Positions 13,086 through 26,600 of a stretch of 64,000 nt of DNA are shown here, in pieces. A program made the position numbers and the translations under genes. Location: positions 3,911,501 through 3,975,500 of the forward strand of contig JAHQIY010000007.1 of NCBI GenBank assembly GCA_019054805.1. The letters run 5' to 3'. The first letter of the stretch is position 1, and every line of letters starts with the position of its first letter. The notes under the pieces are model-generated. The model was not told the origin of the DNA. It searched no databases and was given only the letters and a program-made list of their open reading frames with translations. The stretch is from Brachionus manjavacas. Taxonomy: Eukaryota; Rotifera; Eurotatoria; Ploima; Brachionidae.

Positions 13086-16000
13086 CTAAATACAGCCATA
13101 TTCCAGCCATATTTCGCTAGCCTTAGTCGGTCCATCCATTTTTTTCTTGCTTATCTCACTCTTGTCAAACTCCTCATCGCTAAACAAATTCTCTTCTTCA
13201 TCTTCGTCATCATCTCTTATCTGACATGTTTCAATCTGATCTAGCTCGGCTGATAATCGAAATTGTTTCAGCGAGTCGGCTATTTTACTCGTTAGTTTGG
13301 TACGTCCATTTTGAACCAACTGAATAGAATTTGGTTTTTTGGTAATCACTGCTATTGGGGACTTGACTAATTTTTGAGATGAATTTGACGAACACGAGGA
13401 CGTTGAAGAAGAAGAGGGACTTTGGTTTGCGGGGTATTTTGGTGACGAGGTGAGCAAATTGCGCTTGTAGTCAGGAGGCTTAATGGTGACTATGCTTGGT
13501 GAATTAATTACAGACTGGGTCTGAGAGACCGGGGAGGAGCAATTTGAAGAACATGTTGACTGAGGCCTCCTTCCGAGTTTCAAACTCTTCGGATCAATTT
13601 TTACCGGAGTCTTGACCTCAATCGGTTTGTCATAATTAGAACTGGTCGATGAAGATGATGATGACGAAGACAAACACTTGAGCACAGGCGATTCCTTGGG
13701 CTTTATGTTCAAATAATTGACGTCATCAGCCGAGTATTTGTGACAAAATGACTGACGATCTAAATCGTCGTTTAAATCGATCACATTCGATGTGTCCAAA
13801 TTGGATTTGTTGCGAACTTTTTGCACAAATTGTCTGGTCTTTGAGAACATGTCCATCAGGCCTGGCGAGTTTGTGTTCGAGCATTTTTTGGGAGTCTTTT
13901 GCTTCTGGGACGGGCATGACTTGTACTGTTCCATTATTTTTTGCTCCAAAATTTCCTTCTGTCTTTTTACATTGTTCAATTGTTGTAAATAAGCCTTGGT
14001 CTCTTCATGGAACATGTCTTTACTGTTCAATAGTTGGACTAGTAGCTCCTGATTTTGCTGAACTAGAATATGAAGTTGTTCAAATAATTGGGTTTTTTCT
14101 TCCTCGAGTTTGTCTTTCAAAGACTCGTACACTCGCAGCTTATCGCTCATTTGATCCAGCTGAATATCTAGTTTGTTGTTTTGGTCTTTTTGCTTTGCCA
14201 AATCAGCTTTCAATGACACGTTCTCCGAGATGGCTGAGTCAAAATTTTTTCTCACGCTATCCAACTGTTGCTCCGAATATTTTGCATTTTGGTTCAAGGC
14301 TAATATTTCTTGGTTCAACTTGTCAATCTCAAATTCCAAACCTTGCTTCTGCATGTCTATGAGATCATCAGTACTGGATGTTTTGTCACTAAATTTTTTG
14401 TCTGTGTACATTTTTAGCTTGTCATTGGTGTCGTGCAAATTAGATTGAAGGCTGCTGATAATAGAGTGCTTTTTGGACAGCTCCGAATATATTTCTTCGT
14501 AGTCCGACTCTAATTGTAGATAAATTTTCTGCAGGTTTTCGTGGTCGACTAACAGTGATTTGTATGACTGGTTCAATTGGTCATGTGAATCAAGCAATTT
14601 TTTCAAATTTTCCTTAGTTTCGTTCTCCTTTAAATCGTTTGTTTGGGCTGCGGCACGAATAGACTGGTCCTTTGGTAAAAAATTTATCATTATATTTTTT
14701 TGAAATACTTTTGCCAAGTGCAACTCAAATTAAAATCTAATCTTAAAAGTTTCATTCGAAAATTATTTTTTATTTTTATAGCTTTATTTTAAAATTGTTA
14801 ATTTACACTAAGAAAATTCAAGTTGATCTGTTTTTAGCTTTTAAATTGTTATTTTGCGTGGTAAATTTAAATAATTTTAAACCAAAATGTTATATTTTTA
14901 ATGATTTTGTTTATTATTTACCACCAAACCATTAATCACGTAATAGTGCTTTTAAAAAAGATGAAAAAACAAAAAATTTAAAACATTTTGTTTTTTCATT
15001 TAAAAAAAAATCTTATTAAAATTATCCAGTAAACAAAAAATTAAGGATTTTTTGAAAACTTTTTTAAAGAAAACATTATTTTGAAAATTTTTACAAAATA
15101 AATTTGTAGTTTTTACATAAAATTTTAACTAAAAATAAATAACTTAGGAATTTTTTTATATTTAACAGCTGTTTATTTAACACCAGGCTGTTTTCTAATT
15201 TTAAATTCTAAAAGACCAAAATAAAGGAAAATAAAGAGATTTACATTAAATAATTTTTCAAAAATCTATGGAAATTATTTAGAGAAAATTTGTCCAAAAT
15301 CCTGTAAAAACCTTGAAAAAAATTTTTAAAAATATTTCAGAATATTATTGACTGGGTATTTTTTCATTTTCTTATATAAATTCAAAAACATATGATTTAA
15401 TAAATATTTGCAGCGTTGTTGGTTTAAAGCTATATATCAAAATTTAAGAGTATACTTGGAAAATTTATATATAAAAAACAATTTAATGATAAATCTTTTC
15501 TTAAATCCTTGTTAACTCAATTGTATTCATAATGCCTAATTCTCTATCAATTTAATAAATAAATCTTTTTATTTATTTTTCTATTTAATTAAGCATTATC
15601 TTATTAATATAATTTTAATTATCTAATCTAGGACTACTGTGAAGCCCTAGAATTTATGCGAAACCGGAGGATTATTAAGGAAAATCGAAAAAAAAAAACT
15701 TACTAATTTCTTTGTTTCGCTGACACAATCATCAAGCCTCAATTGTAGATCTTTGATTTCAGTTTTGTGTTGTTCGAGATTTTTCTCTGATTTAAATCTT
15801 AATTCTTGTTCAATGTTAAGTTCTTTGTGAAGGACTTTTATCTTGGCTAAATATTCGTCCAAACTTGATTCCTTTTGTCTCAGCGAATCTTTTAGTCTTG
15901 TTAGCTCTAAATCTCGAACACTTAGCTGGGATTTTAGTTCTTTAATTAAATGTTCCAGTTCATTTTGTCTCAGTTTATTTGATTCAATTATTTGAGTATG

Positions 16001-19000
16001 CTGTTGCTGAGCTAACTGTTGGTATTGGTCAAGCTGGGACTGTTTCTGGTTAAGATCTATTGTTAATAAGGTAAGCTCTTCGCGCACTTGACTCAATTCT
16101 TGGTCCAATCCAACATTTTGATTGAGCAAATTTTTCATGTCAAGTTCCAATTTGGCATTTTTTTCGCACAACTCACACAATCTTTTTTTGTCAAGCTCAC
16201 GTTGGCTGGTCAAGTCATCAATTTCAAGTTTGTACTTGTTCAAATCGGCATCGACCCTCTGCAAGCTGAACAATTTAACTTGATAGTCGTTCAATTGTTT
16301 TTCCATAAATGATCTAGTTTCGCTAAGAATTAAATTCTCTTCCTTTAACTCATCCAAGCGAGTCCTGCTCGACTGATATTCGTCAAGTTTATCTTTTAGT
16401 TTTGCTATTTCCGATTCGTATTTGTCGACTTTAAGTGACTTTTCGCGCAGCGATTCAAGTTCATCTAAATAGACCTGGGTCAGAGTAGCCTTCTGTTGTA
16501 ACTCTACATTTTCATTGCGAAGTTTGTTGACTTCTTTTTTTACATCCTCAATTTCGTCCTTTAGAGATTCGATTTGCTCGCATTTTTCCTCACTTAAATT
16601 GATAAATTTTAAGAATTATTGCCCTTAAAACTCTAAATCTAATTTTAAAAAATAAATAGTTTTATTTTATTTTTATTTTTTTGCATAATCTTAATTTTTT
16701 AAAAAAATCCATTTCAATAATTTTAATTTAATTTTACTCGATTTAAAATATTAAATTCAGAAAATATATTTGGTACAAATATTAAATGTGTTATTAAATT
16801 CAAAAAAATGTCTTTCTTTACAATCATTTTTTTACTGAATCAATAATTTTTTTCACCCTTCCCTTTGCATTGTAATTCTTCTCTGAAAATTATGATACGC
16901 GGTCTGATTAAATAATTTACTTTGAATAACTTTTGGCTATGATTTCAGAGTAAATGTCCCAAGATTTGGCAAATTCTCACCAGACAGGAAACAAAGAGTG
17001 TAAATTATTAATGATTCAGTAGTTAAATTTTACTGCTAAATAAAAAAATTTTTGCTCCAAGTACAAATTATGCTCCAAGCTTTCAACTATCATTAATACC
17101 ATTAAATAAATTTAAATTTATTTATTTTAAAAAAATTTAAAAATGTCAATCTCAATTAGGCTGACAACTTCAGCATGAACTGAAAACTTTTATTCGTTCA
17201 ATTTAGAAGGTAAAATTTTGGATTCTTTTTGAATCTTGCTTTAATTAATTTTAAATTTATTTTTCACATAACAAATAATAATCGAATATTTCAAAAAAGG
17301 ACAAGTAAATGATTGTAAATATTGAATTCTATCAAGACTAAAAATTAACAAAAACCAGTAAAAACTTTTCGGATGACCGTGAAAATCGCTATTAAATAAG
17401 AAAGTAAATAAAAAAGATAAAATAAAAACAAACTTAATTTTAGAATAATTATTATTTAAAAAAATCGTGGCGTGAAAAAAATTTTAGCTAGCTGTCTAAC
17501 ACGTTGAATTAAATCTTAAAATCATTTAGTAAAATTACCCTGAGGTTGAGAATTTTTATCATTTGACTCAGTTCAATTAAAGAAAAACTAATTATTTTTT
17601 TATTAAAAAATAATCGAATCAGTAGAATGCTACATTCTTCATGAGAAATGACAATCAAAAAAATTCAAGTATTTTTTTTTAATTTAATTTTAGAATAATG
17701 CCAAAGCTTTAATTTTCAATTTCGAAAAATCTAGATAATATAAATTTTTTTAAATAATAATGCTGATCAAAAGCAACTTATCAATTTTTTATAAAAATAA
17801 AGGAATTCTTCAATGTTAAGTTTTTTAATTTCAATAGCAGTTTGTTAAAAAGTTAGCTGTATATTTTCACGCTAGAGTTTTTTTAAAATAAGATAATTTC
17901 AGAAAAAAAGCAGGCACACACTATCAAAAAAAAAAGTTAGCTATTGACTTATAATAAAAAATCTTTTATAAGAACTATTAATATAGAAAAAAAAAACTTT
18001 AATTATTTTTAATTTTAATTTGGTAGCAAATTTTTAATTTTGTAGAAAGCATGTCCTATGTAATTTTTGTCTTTCTTACTGAAATACCTTGAGCTTTAAA
18101 AATAAACGAATACCTATAATTTTTGAATTAGTTCAAAATGAAAAAATTTATTTTTTAATTTTAATCAATTGTAATTCAAAATACAAAATTAGTAAAAATA
18201 AAAAAGATTCTACTTAAAAAAATTTCAAAAAACTTGATTTTATGAAGTTTTGTCAAGTTCAATACTAAAAAACAGAACAAGGTGTAAAAAAATTAGATAA
18301 CTTTTTTCTAAGTTTTGAAAATTAGCTCTGTGAATGCAGCATGGTGCAATGTTCAAAGTCGCTTCGACTGTAAAAGTCTGCTAAAGACCATATTATGAGT
18401 GAATTGAAAAATTCTCTTATTTAAAAACTATATATTTAAAAAGTCTTACATTTCATTGATCAATTGTTTGAGTTTAATTTTGCACTCGACCAACTCGATG
18501 GCAATTTTCTGATTCCAATTGTTATTGAAAGGAATTTTGGTCGAATTTTTGAACACATCTTCCTTATCACTTGGCTCGCCATTGTTCAATTGTGGCTCAT
18601 TTTTAAAATTTAATTTTTCCAATTTATAATTTTTCTCCTTATAAATGGACTCGAAGAGCATAAAAAGAGTCTGAGTGTCGCTCAAATTGATCAAAGAAGA
18701 AGGACCATTTTCGCCAGCAGTTGTTTTAAGTGAGTCTAAATTGTTGGAATTTGGATCGGCATCGAGCTGTTCGCTCGACTGATGCGTCCCATTCGAGTCC
18801 AGTGAACACTGCAGCTTATAATTTAAATAATCTTTGTCCTGTTCTAGCTCGATTATGTTTTCCAAGTAGGAGTCTCGTTCGTCAATGATTCTTTGTAAGT
18901 TAGGCACAAGTTTATCAGCCAAAAAAATGTTTAGCTCTTCGATATTTTTAAAAGTGGCCAAGTCGCTTTTGTCTACCGACTCCGGCTCCGAGTCAACCAA

Positions 19001-20654
19001 GTCAAGATTAAGCGATTTGGACATCGAAAAGCTGATGTCGTCATTGACTAACTTTATATACGGCACCAATTCCATCTGTACATGGGTGTCCAAGTTGTTC
19101 TGAATTTGTTCAATAAATTTTTCCTTATTTTCTCCATTGATAGCTATACCCAGTAGCAAAAGAAGAACCTTTTCCATCTCACGGAATGTTTCCTCTACAA
19201 AAATCATTCAAACTCAGTCCCAAACAGAACAAATGACAAAAAAATACCTGATTCTGGATGCTTGGCAATTTGGTATATATCTGGTAGTTTGACCATGAGG
19301 ACATGATTAAGCATATGCTTTGAAAGAGAAAAAATTTTTATTTTTGAAAATAATTTTCAAATTGACTAATAATTACTTGATAAAACGATCTTATATTTCT
19401 AAGAATGAAGTCCAGATTTAAGAGTCTCGACCGTGTGGTGTCGTAGAGCTCGCCTTCGTTGGGCAACATCAAATTTTGGAGCCTTGGGTCAGCATTTTTC
19501 AGTATTAAGTAAAAATATTCACCATTTGGAAATTTGTCAAAAAAGAGTGTGTCATTGGTCAAGCTGAGCAGACACTTGGCCCAAACGACCAAAGGCGAAT
19601 CTAAAAAGTCCAGACTCGTTTTCATCAGCATGTCAGTGAATAATTCATTTATCTAAACAAAGAAAAACAAAAAAAGTTATTGAATTAGTAAAAAAAACTA
19701 GATCATGTCCGTTTATTTCCGCGAATGTACATGCATGTACACGACTAGAATTCTACTTGGTTAATTTAAATCTAACTTGACTATCAAAATTAATCAAATT
19801 TAGTTGAAACTTTGGTTGCAATTTAGACTTGGCATATTTTGATTAATTGAAATTGTTAGTATCTTAATAAAATCAACACTAAGTTTATCTTATCTAACAA
19901 ATTAGACTTGCGGCTAAAATCTAACCTGATTTTTGCTCCAAACAGAACTTGTTTTATCTAAATTAATACTCTAGAGCAAAATGCGCTAAAAGTGTGGTCC
20001 TTTAGTCCATAGGAAATTTTTTTTAATATCAATTTAAAAAAAATAAATTTTGTGCAATTTTTTGATTATTTTGAAAAAAATTAAATCTTAAAAATGCTTT
20101 GAATTTTTAATTTCTCAGTTTTTTGAACTATGAAAATTAATTTTTGAAATTAGACCACCTTTTTCTGAAAAAAAAATTGGATTTAACTTTGAGTGATAGC
20201 AAAGCCATTTTGTTTTGTCTATTTTAATTTAAAACAAGGTTAAAATATTACCAAATTAACACTTTGTCACATTTTTTGATCTAATCGACTACATTTCTGA
20301 GTTTAATTTAAAATTGGGAAAAAAATTGTTTAGAATTTTTGTTTGATCAATATAAAAAATTTATTTTAATTTAAAAATTCTATTTTAGGGAATTAAAAAA
20401 ACGATTTACCGAGAATCATATTGTAAATATATTTAAAAAATTTCTTTCAAATGAATGGATTAGTATCATATTGACAATAAAATTGACAAGCAATTTTCTA
20501 TAGGGCTTTTAAAATTAAAGAATTTTTTTTTGTATACAAAAATTCATTAAATTCTATTTTATAGTCAATTCATCTTTCATACTTGTATAAAGTTCCAAGT
20601 CTTACAGGCCATTTTAAAGTCAATATCCTTGTTTACTAAATTGAATTCAGACAT
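13086..20654 (-). CDS. CCDC88: CCDC88 family protein (Girdin/Daple-like): HOOK domain, coiled coil, PDZ ligand
   Basis: Exons, minus strand: 20654-20637 (tentative, MSEFNL), 19652-19377, 19317-19248, 19194-18450, 16592-15704, 14669-13086. All phases agree, giving about 1193 aa, in the size range of invertebrate Girdin and shorter than vertebrate CCDC88A/C (about 1900-2000). Residues 1-190 form the HOOK domain: SPLVVWAK, then LPDIYQIAK, then EKVLLLLLGIA and a family-typical IIDERDSYLE segment. A long coiled coil follows with the conserved patches LKEENLILSETRSFMEKQL and RELDKKRLCELCEKNAKLEL. The last exon adds LDSHDQLNQSYKSLL coiled coil, then a Ser-rich basic tail. The C-terminus EIWLEYGCI ends in a class-type PDZ-binding motif like Daple's YGCV, which contacts Dishevelled. 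Family members link G-protein, Wnt and actin signalling. I could not identify the G-alpha-activating motif. Exon 1 is the weakest part. Confidence 0.88.
14670..15703 (-). other. Intron of the CCDC88 gene
   Basis: Phase-0 intron (donor AAATTA|gtaagt, acceptor ccaaag|GAC) between the two main coiled-coil exons. It is AT-rich and no nested gene is seen. Confidence 0.8.
16593..18449 (-). other. Large intron of the CCDC88 gene
   Basis: The donor is GAAAT|gtaaga and the acceptor tttaag|TGAGG (phase 2), joining the N-terminal region to the coiled-coil exon. It contains only AT-rich sequence. A small cassette exon cannot be excluded, but the flanking phases already match. Confidence 0.75.
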
Positions 20655-23600
20655 TTTTTGCTTTTGACCCGTGGTTTTAGCTGGCTCTGAAATGCCAAAA
20701 GATTAAAAAATGACTCAACTTAAAAAATGTTTTCAAATCAACTTTATGACTTGTTTTTTTTTATTTTTCCAATATGTCAAGTCTTGGACTCGTGACTTTT
20801 GTACAACTCTGGCATCTTTTCTGAAACATTCAGCATTTGTTTACCTGGAATACATTCGATAAACAAAAAAGTGTGCACAAATTTTTTCAATCAAAAATAA
20901 TGCAATGCATAAGCGAACTATGCGTATCTACAATTAGGATCTTATCTGTTAAATTATAGGCTTCAAATCTTAACAAAATAAACATTCTATTTTTTTAAGT
21001 CGTTAGCATTTAGAGTATCGAATAACCTGGAACATTTGTTCAGTTCGATCAAAACATAAAATTGATGTTCAGCTTTATGGACTGTAAATTAGAAATAGTT
21101 GAACAAATTTAGCATAAAATTCGAGGTCTCTCTCACAAACAATAAAGAGAAAAAATCATAAAAAAAAACAATTAATATTAATTTTTAGTATTTGGCGTTA
21201 TCGTTAGCCAAAGGTCACTGATTTATAATTCGATTAACTTTATTAGACCAAATAAAATTCCTCGAATTCTTTCAACAAAATAAGTTGCCTTTAAATATTG
21301 ACTAACTTAATAAATCACAGCTTTTAAACAAATAGAACGAGCATAAAGAATCTCTTATCTGTATGCTTGATTCATCAAAACACAGCCTCCATGATTCGAA
21401 TTTTTATTAGACTTTTGAACGAAAAACTGCTGATTTATTGCACTTTTTGGCCCAACTGTGCTTCATTAGTTACTCAAGACAATTTAACTGTCGCCATTGC
21501 ATAGTTTATGTCATTTGCTTACACAACTAGTAGCTCTGACTCCATGTTAACCTTTTTAAAACTCTAATCTTACAAAGTTTGGCAATTTATTCTTTAAAAT
21601 TTAACATACATAATTAGTTTTGAGTAGACAGATGAATTTTTTTATCTAAATAGATTAATCATGAATATGTTACAGCAACATGCTGAATTTTGGAATAAAA
21701 GATAAAAGCCACCCTGCATTACAAAATACCCAAAGTCTTGTTAATTTAAAATAAATCATTCTTTATAATTTTCTTTAATAAATAAACCAAAAATTTTAAT
21801 CTATTGAATATCAATACTAAAATACTTTACTTCTTTGAAGAACCTGGACAAAAACCTTACTGATTCCGTTCTTTTTTTATTTATTTTTTTACTTAAGCCT
21901 CGCTTAGATAAATGCCAAAAGAGCACTTGATTCTAATTTGAAAAATAAAAAAATAAAAATAAAATAAATAGCAGTATTATTTCATGTAAATAAAGTAAGT
22001 TGTAAATTTTTAGCATTGTAGTTATATATCTATTGTCAAAAGGTCGAATTTTCCGCCTAGTTTGTCGAATAATTATAAGATAATGAATGATCAATATTAA
22101 CTAAACACGAATAAAATAAAAAAAAATCAATTAATTTTTTCTAGCTCTATTATTTTGGTTTTTTACCACGTATTTAATTAGAAAAATAAATTTAAAATTA
22201 AAAATTTTTATTAAAATTCCTCTTGTTAAGTTTCCCATTTTGATTAAAAAATCAAAATTTAAAAAAAAAAGACTCATTTAACTCATAATAATTTAAAATG
22301 ATGGTAATATTTGAAGATTTAAAAAAAGATCAGCATGAACGCATCAGAAATAAACATAAAGCCTTAAAAGACTAATAGAAAATTTGATGGTCGATAAATA
22401 AATTTTTATTCAGCATATTCTATCAGCTTAAAGCGATAAATATTATCACATTGATTGCAGATTTTTTATCACTGTTTTCTTGATAGTACTTTTTCAAATA
22501 TACCTTTGTAAATAAATATTAAAAAAATTCACTTGAAATAGCACACATTAATAGAAAACTTAAGCGTGTTTTTAATTAATATAATATGCAAACTATTTGA
22601 ATAAAGACCTCTTAATTGATATCAAGGAAAAAATAAATTATTAGAAAGAATTTTTTAACGATCTCAATGACATATTTTATAAATAAATCTAAATTGGTTA
22701 TTTGAAGACTAGTTGATATTTTGTTATTTTTTCAAACTGCTTATGGGTAATGTTGGTTCGTGCCAAGATTAATTTTTTGTCAATCTTAAAATGAGCTTAA
22801 TTGCTCGAATAAAAACTTAAAATTTTGAAATATAAATTTTAAGAGCTTAAAGATCTGATTTAAATGACTTGGTCATTAAAGTTAAACTCATTTAAATAAA
22901 AAACCGACTTAAATCTTGAAATAAGATATTTTTAAGATTTCTATTTGACTAGACTAGAGAGAAGCACTGATTTAAAAACAATGATTTTTGTATTAAACAT
23001 TGTTGAAATTAAAATTTTAAATTTCTCTATAATAGGTCGACTGACATTTGCATCATGCCAATTGATAAGCTATCCGAGAAACTTTAAATAGAAACCATTA
23101 AATGCCTGTAATAAATCTTAATCAACTTTTTTTTTATTTAAACTAGATAAGTTTACGAGATTGGGCTATTGAACAAACGCATTTCTCATTTATCCTCGGG
23201 TACTAATTACTGATTTTGGCCAAAAGTTCTTTTGATGATGTGTTAAATTTTATATATCATCAAAAAAATTTGATTTATTTTCAAACAAATTCGCCTTTGG
23301 TTATCTCAAATGTTGCGAAGAACTATTTTTTTAGAAAATGTTAAATCTAACACATAAAAATATGATTTCGACTAGAGATTAAAGTAATCTTATCTTAGTA
23401 GATTAAAGCATGCAAATTATTTCACGCCAAATTTATTTATTCACAAATATATTTCACTTAAATAAAATAGAATTGTTATTCTCAATTTTTTTTGGAACAA
23501 AAATAAAATTAATTCTAAATTTTTATAGTAAAAGAAAAAATTGAAAAAAAAATGTTTTTTATCTTTAAACAATTAAGTATAGCTCTAATGGCCAAACTAA

Positions 23601-26600
23601 AGATTTGTCGAATACTTCATCTAGTATTGGCGTTCAATAAATCACAGATTTTTTTCTAAATAAAATTTTATGATCTAATTTTAGGATTATAGATAAAGTT
23701 TGACCGGAATTAAATTTTAATTTGCTATAAATCGACTTCTTAAACGAAACTAAAACTAAATTGAATTAATTTTTTATTATTGTCTTTTTTCTAGCTAAAT
23801 AAATATTCTGAATAAAATTTTATGTACTTTAATAGAAAAAATAGACTAAATTTATGAGAGTATAATATTTTTTAATTTAATTTTTATTAAAAGATATTCC
23901 TAAGTCAAATTGAGTTGGAAACTTTTGTTACAAAATGATCTAAAATTAACAACAAACAAATCTTGAATGGACAAATATATAGTTGTGCATCGAATTAGTG
24001 TAAATAGTCATAAGGTCTCCGAACTTCCCACTATAAAGTTAAAATCAAATATTAGATCTTAGTAATGGGCAAGTAGAATCTCAATTGTCTATTAACGGCG
24101 TCGCATTGCCTACAATCTTCTATTTGATACTCTATTTGGCTTTTCGTTCTAGTTATTTTTCTCCACGACCAATTTAAATATGATTTAGACTTTGGAAAGA
24201 AATCTTTGTTTGATTTTGGATTTGAATAAAGTCTTTGAAACAATTGTAAGGAACTTAATTAATTTAGTGAAAATATAAAGATTTAAAGCAAATTTCCTAC
24301 TATCTGTGTCGTCCTCTAGTCCTTATCTAAGTTTTTTCTATTCGTAGAATTGATCCCTCGAATTGTTTATTCGAATATTAAATTATAATGGGCAAAAAAT
24401 TAGTCAAATTCTAATTGTAGAGAGTTTTCAAAGCTACAATGAAAAGTACTTAATTGACACCTTGAATAAGATCTGTCACTTAAAAAAAAATTGAAATCTA
24501 ATCCATCTCTTTATATAATTTTTCAAATCGTCTTATTCAAAATTTGCATAAATAAGCAAGGTATCCTCTAAAGCCTATTAAAAACTCCTGAAACCAATTA
24601 GACTATTTTCTCTTTGACAAATAGGACAAAGTTTTTCGAGTCTCTTTCAAAACAAAATTTCATAAGAATTATAAAGTAAAGCCGGACCAGGTTTATTTAG
24701 AAGCCTGTGATCGCTGCTCGGACCTCTAACAAAAAATTCTGACCCATGCTCTGTTTCCATAGAAATAAAAACAAACTTGCTTCTTTGACCTTGATGGCCT
24801 CGGGGCACGAAAAAATTCTCCAAAACTAAAATCTTGACTAAACTTAATAAAATTATTCATTAATTTGAGATCCAAAAAAAGCATTAAATTTAATTGTTTA
24901 AGAACTAGAACAAAATTTATTGCAAAAAAAATTGTCATAAAGATTTAACCAAATAAATTGGTATTTAATATTTAAGAATAAGTTTAAAACAAAATTGGTA
25001 AAATCAGTTGTTGCGTGACTGGGGTCAAATATCTTCGAACAATGGTCAGATTTTTCTATAAATCGTATTCAAACAAACCTGAACTAAACATAAGCACGTA
25101 TGAGAAAAAAAAACTCCATAAAATGTCACTTTATCAAAAATTGAGAAAATTTAAGGTTAAGCGATCAGGACACATACGGTGATAAAAAAATTAAAATGTC
25201 AATAAAAAACTTATAAAGTCAAGCTCTAAATTTTAGGTTATTTGACTCAAGTTACGTGACAAATGGATCGAGTCGGCAAAGCCCTAGGTTTTAATTATAC
25301 ACTTGAATTGCAAAGGAAATTTTAGTAATATAATTATTTATTTATCGATAAGTATCAATATTTGTGCACTATCGGCTCTGGATCAAAAACAACCAAAAAG
25401 TTAACCATGGCGTGAAATTTGCATTTTATTACACTGTCCAAATACAAAATCGTCCCATTTGAATTTATATCGGAACATTTTCGAACGAGAACGCCAAAAA
25501 TTAAACATAGATTAACCTGTTTGTTTAAAATAATTAATGGCTTAAATTTTGCTATTTATCCATTAAACATTACAACTACAACTATTTACTAAACTTCTTA
25601 TTTCACTTATTCACATTTAGTCCTCATGTTTTTCCTAGAAATCATCTTTTTTTAGATTAATCCGATTTAAAAGTGTCACCATGTCTAGCATTTGTCCATG
25701 TTTTGCTCTTCTAGGTAACATTTTAAGTTGAATTGACATTTTCTGCAATGGAAAATTGAACTTTACCTCTTAAACAAATTTTTCTAACTTCATACTGTTT
25801 TTAAATTGAAAGCTGTAACCAAAAAAATTAAATTAAAAAATCTCTATTTTTTTATTTGAAATACAATTCTAATTTTATTCCATAAGAAAAGTTTATTTAT
25901 GTCAAATTTTTTAACGCGGAAGAAATTGTGTTACCCAGAGCAATTTAAATATTTTTAAAATAAACAATTAATAAAAAAACAACAGCATTTGTCCATATTT
26001 TGCTCTTTGGGTGACATTCTTTGCAATTCCAAATTAGAATTCTGCTGAAAAAACTATTCTCTTTATGAAAAATTGAGCCGACTGACTCAATGGACTAAAT
26101 TTGCATGCTATGTTAATTTGTGCGCTGAGACGGCCCTAGCGATTTGAATAAATCTAATTTCCTTATCGAAAATTTTTGTTTAGGTGAGTTTGATTTATAC
26201 GTCAAAAATTTCCCAACTGATTTGCTGCGTATCGACCTATAAAACGCATAAATCTTACGCAACCTTTTGCTTAATTTAAATCAATATCGATCAAAAACTG
26301 ATAAATTATTTAAATAGAATTTTTTCCTAGCCAAAGAGTTTAGAATTTTCCATCGATTTATGCATTATTGCTCCAACTAGCGTTTCCTTAGTCTCAAAAT
26401 TTTCAAGCTAACAAGAGCTCCGAGCTATTCAAGCTCTTTAAAATACAATTTGTTTGTAAAAAATAAGTTTAACACAATAAAAGCATTTTAAATCATGTAG
26501 TTTAAATTGTTACAAATTGGTTGTTGAATAATTTAATACTCTAAGCAAACTTATTATTTGAATAAAATTTTTGAAAAACATTTTAATCTAATTTTAACTT

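Noticed and set aside
13748-14362. 204-residue plus-strand open frame
   Set aside because: It is antisense to the CCDC88 coiled-coil exon, whose opposite frame has matching family motifs and splice phases.
20609-20679. A 71-bp minus-strand exon ending at GCCT|gtaaga
   Set aside because: Its phase does not fit the HOOK exon; the nearer donor TTA|gtaaac gives an in-phase MSEFNL first exon, so that was preferred.
24052-24938. Small minus-strand open frames near 24.1 and 24.8 kb
   Set aside because: Low-complexity composition, no splice partners, no recognisable domain.
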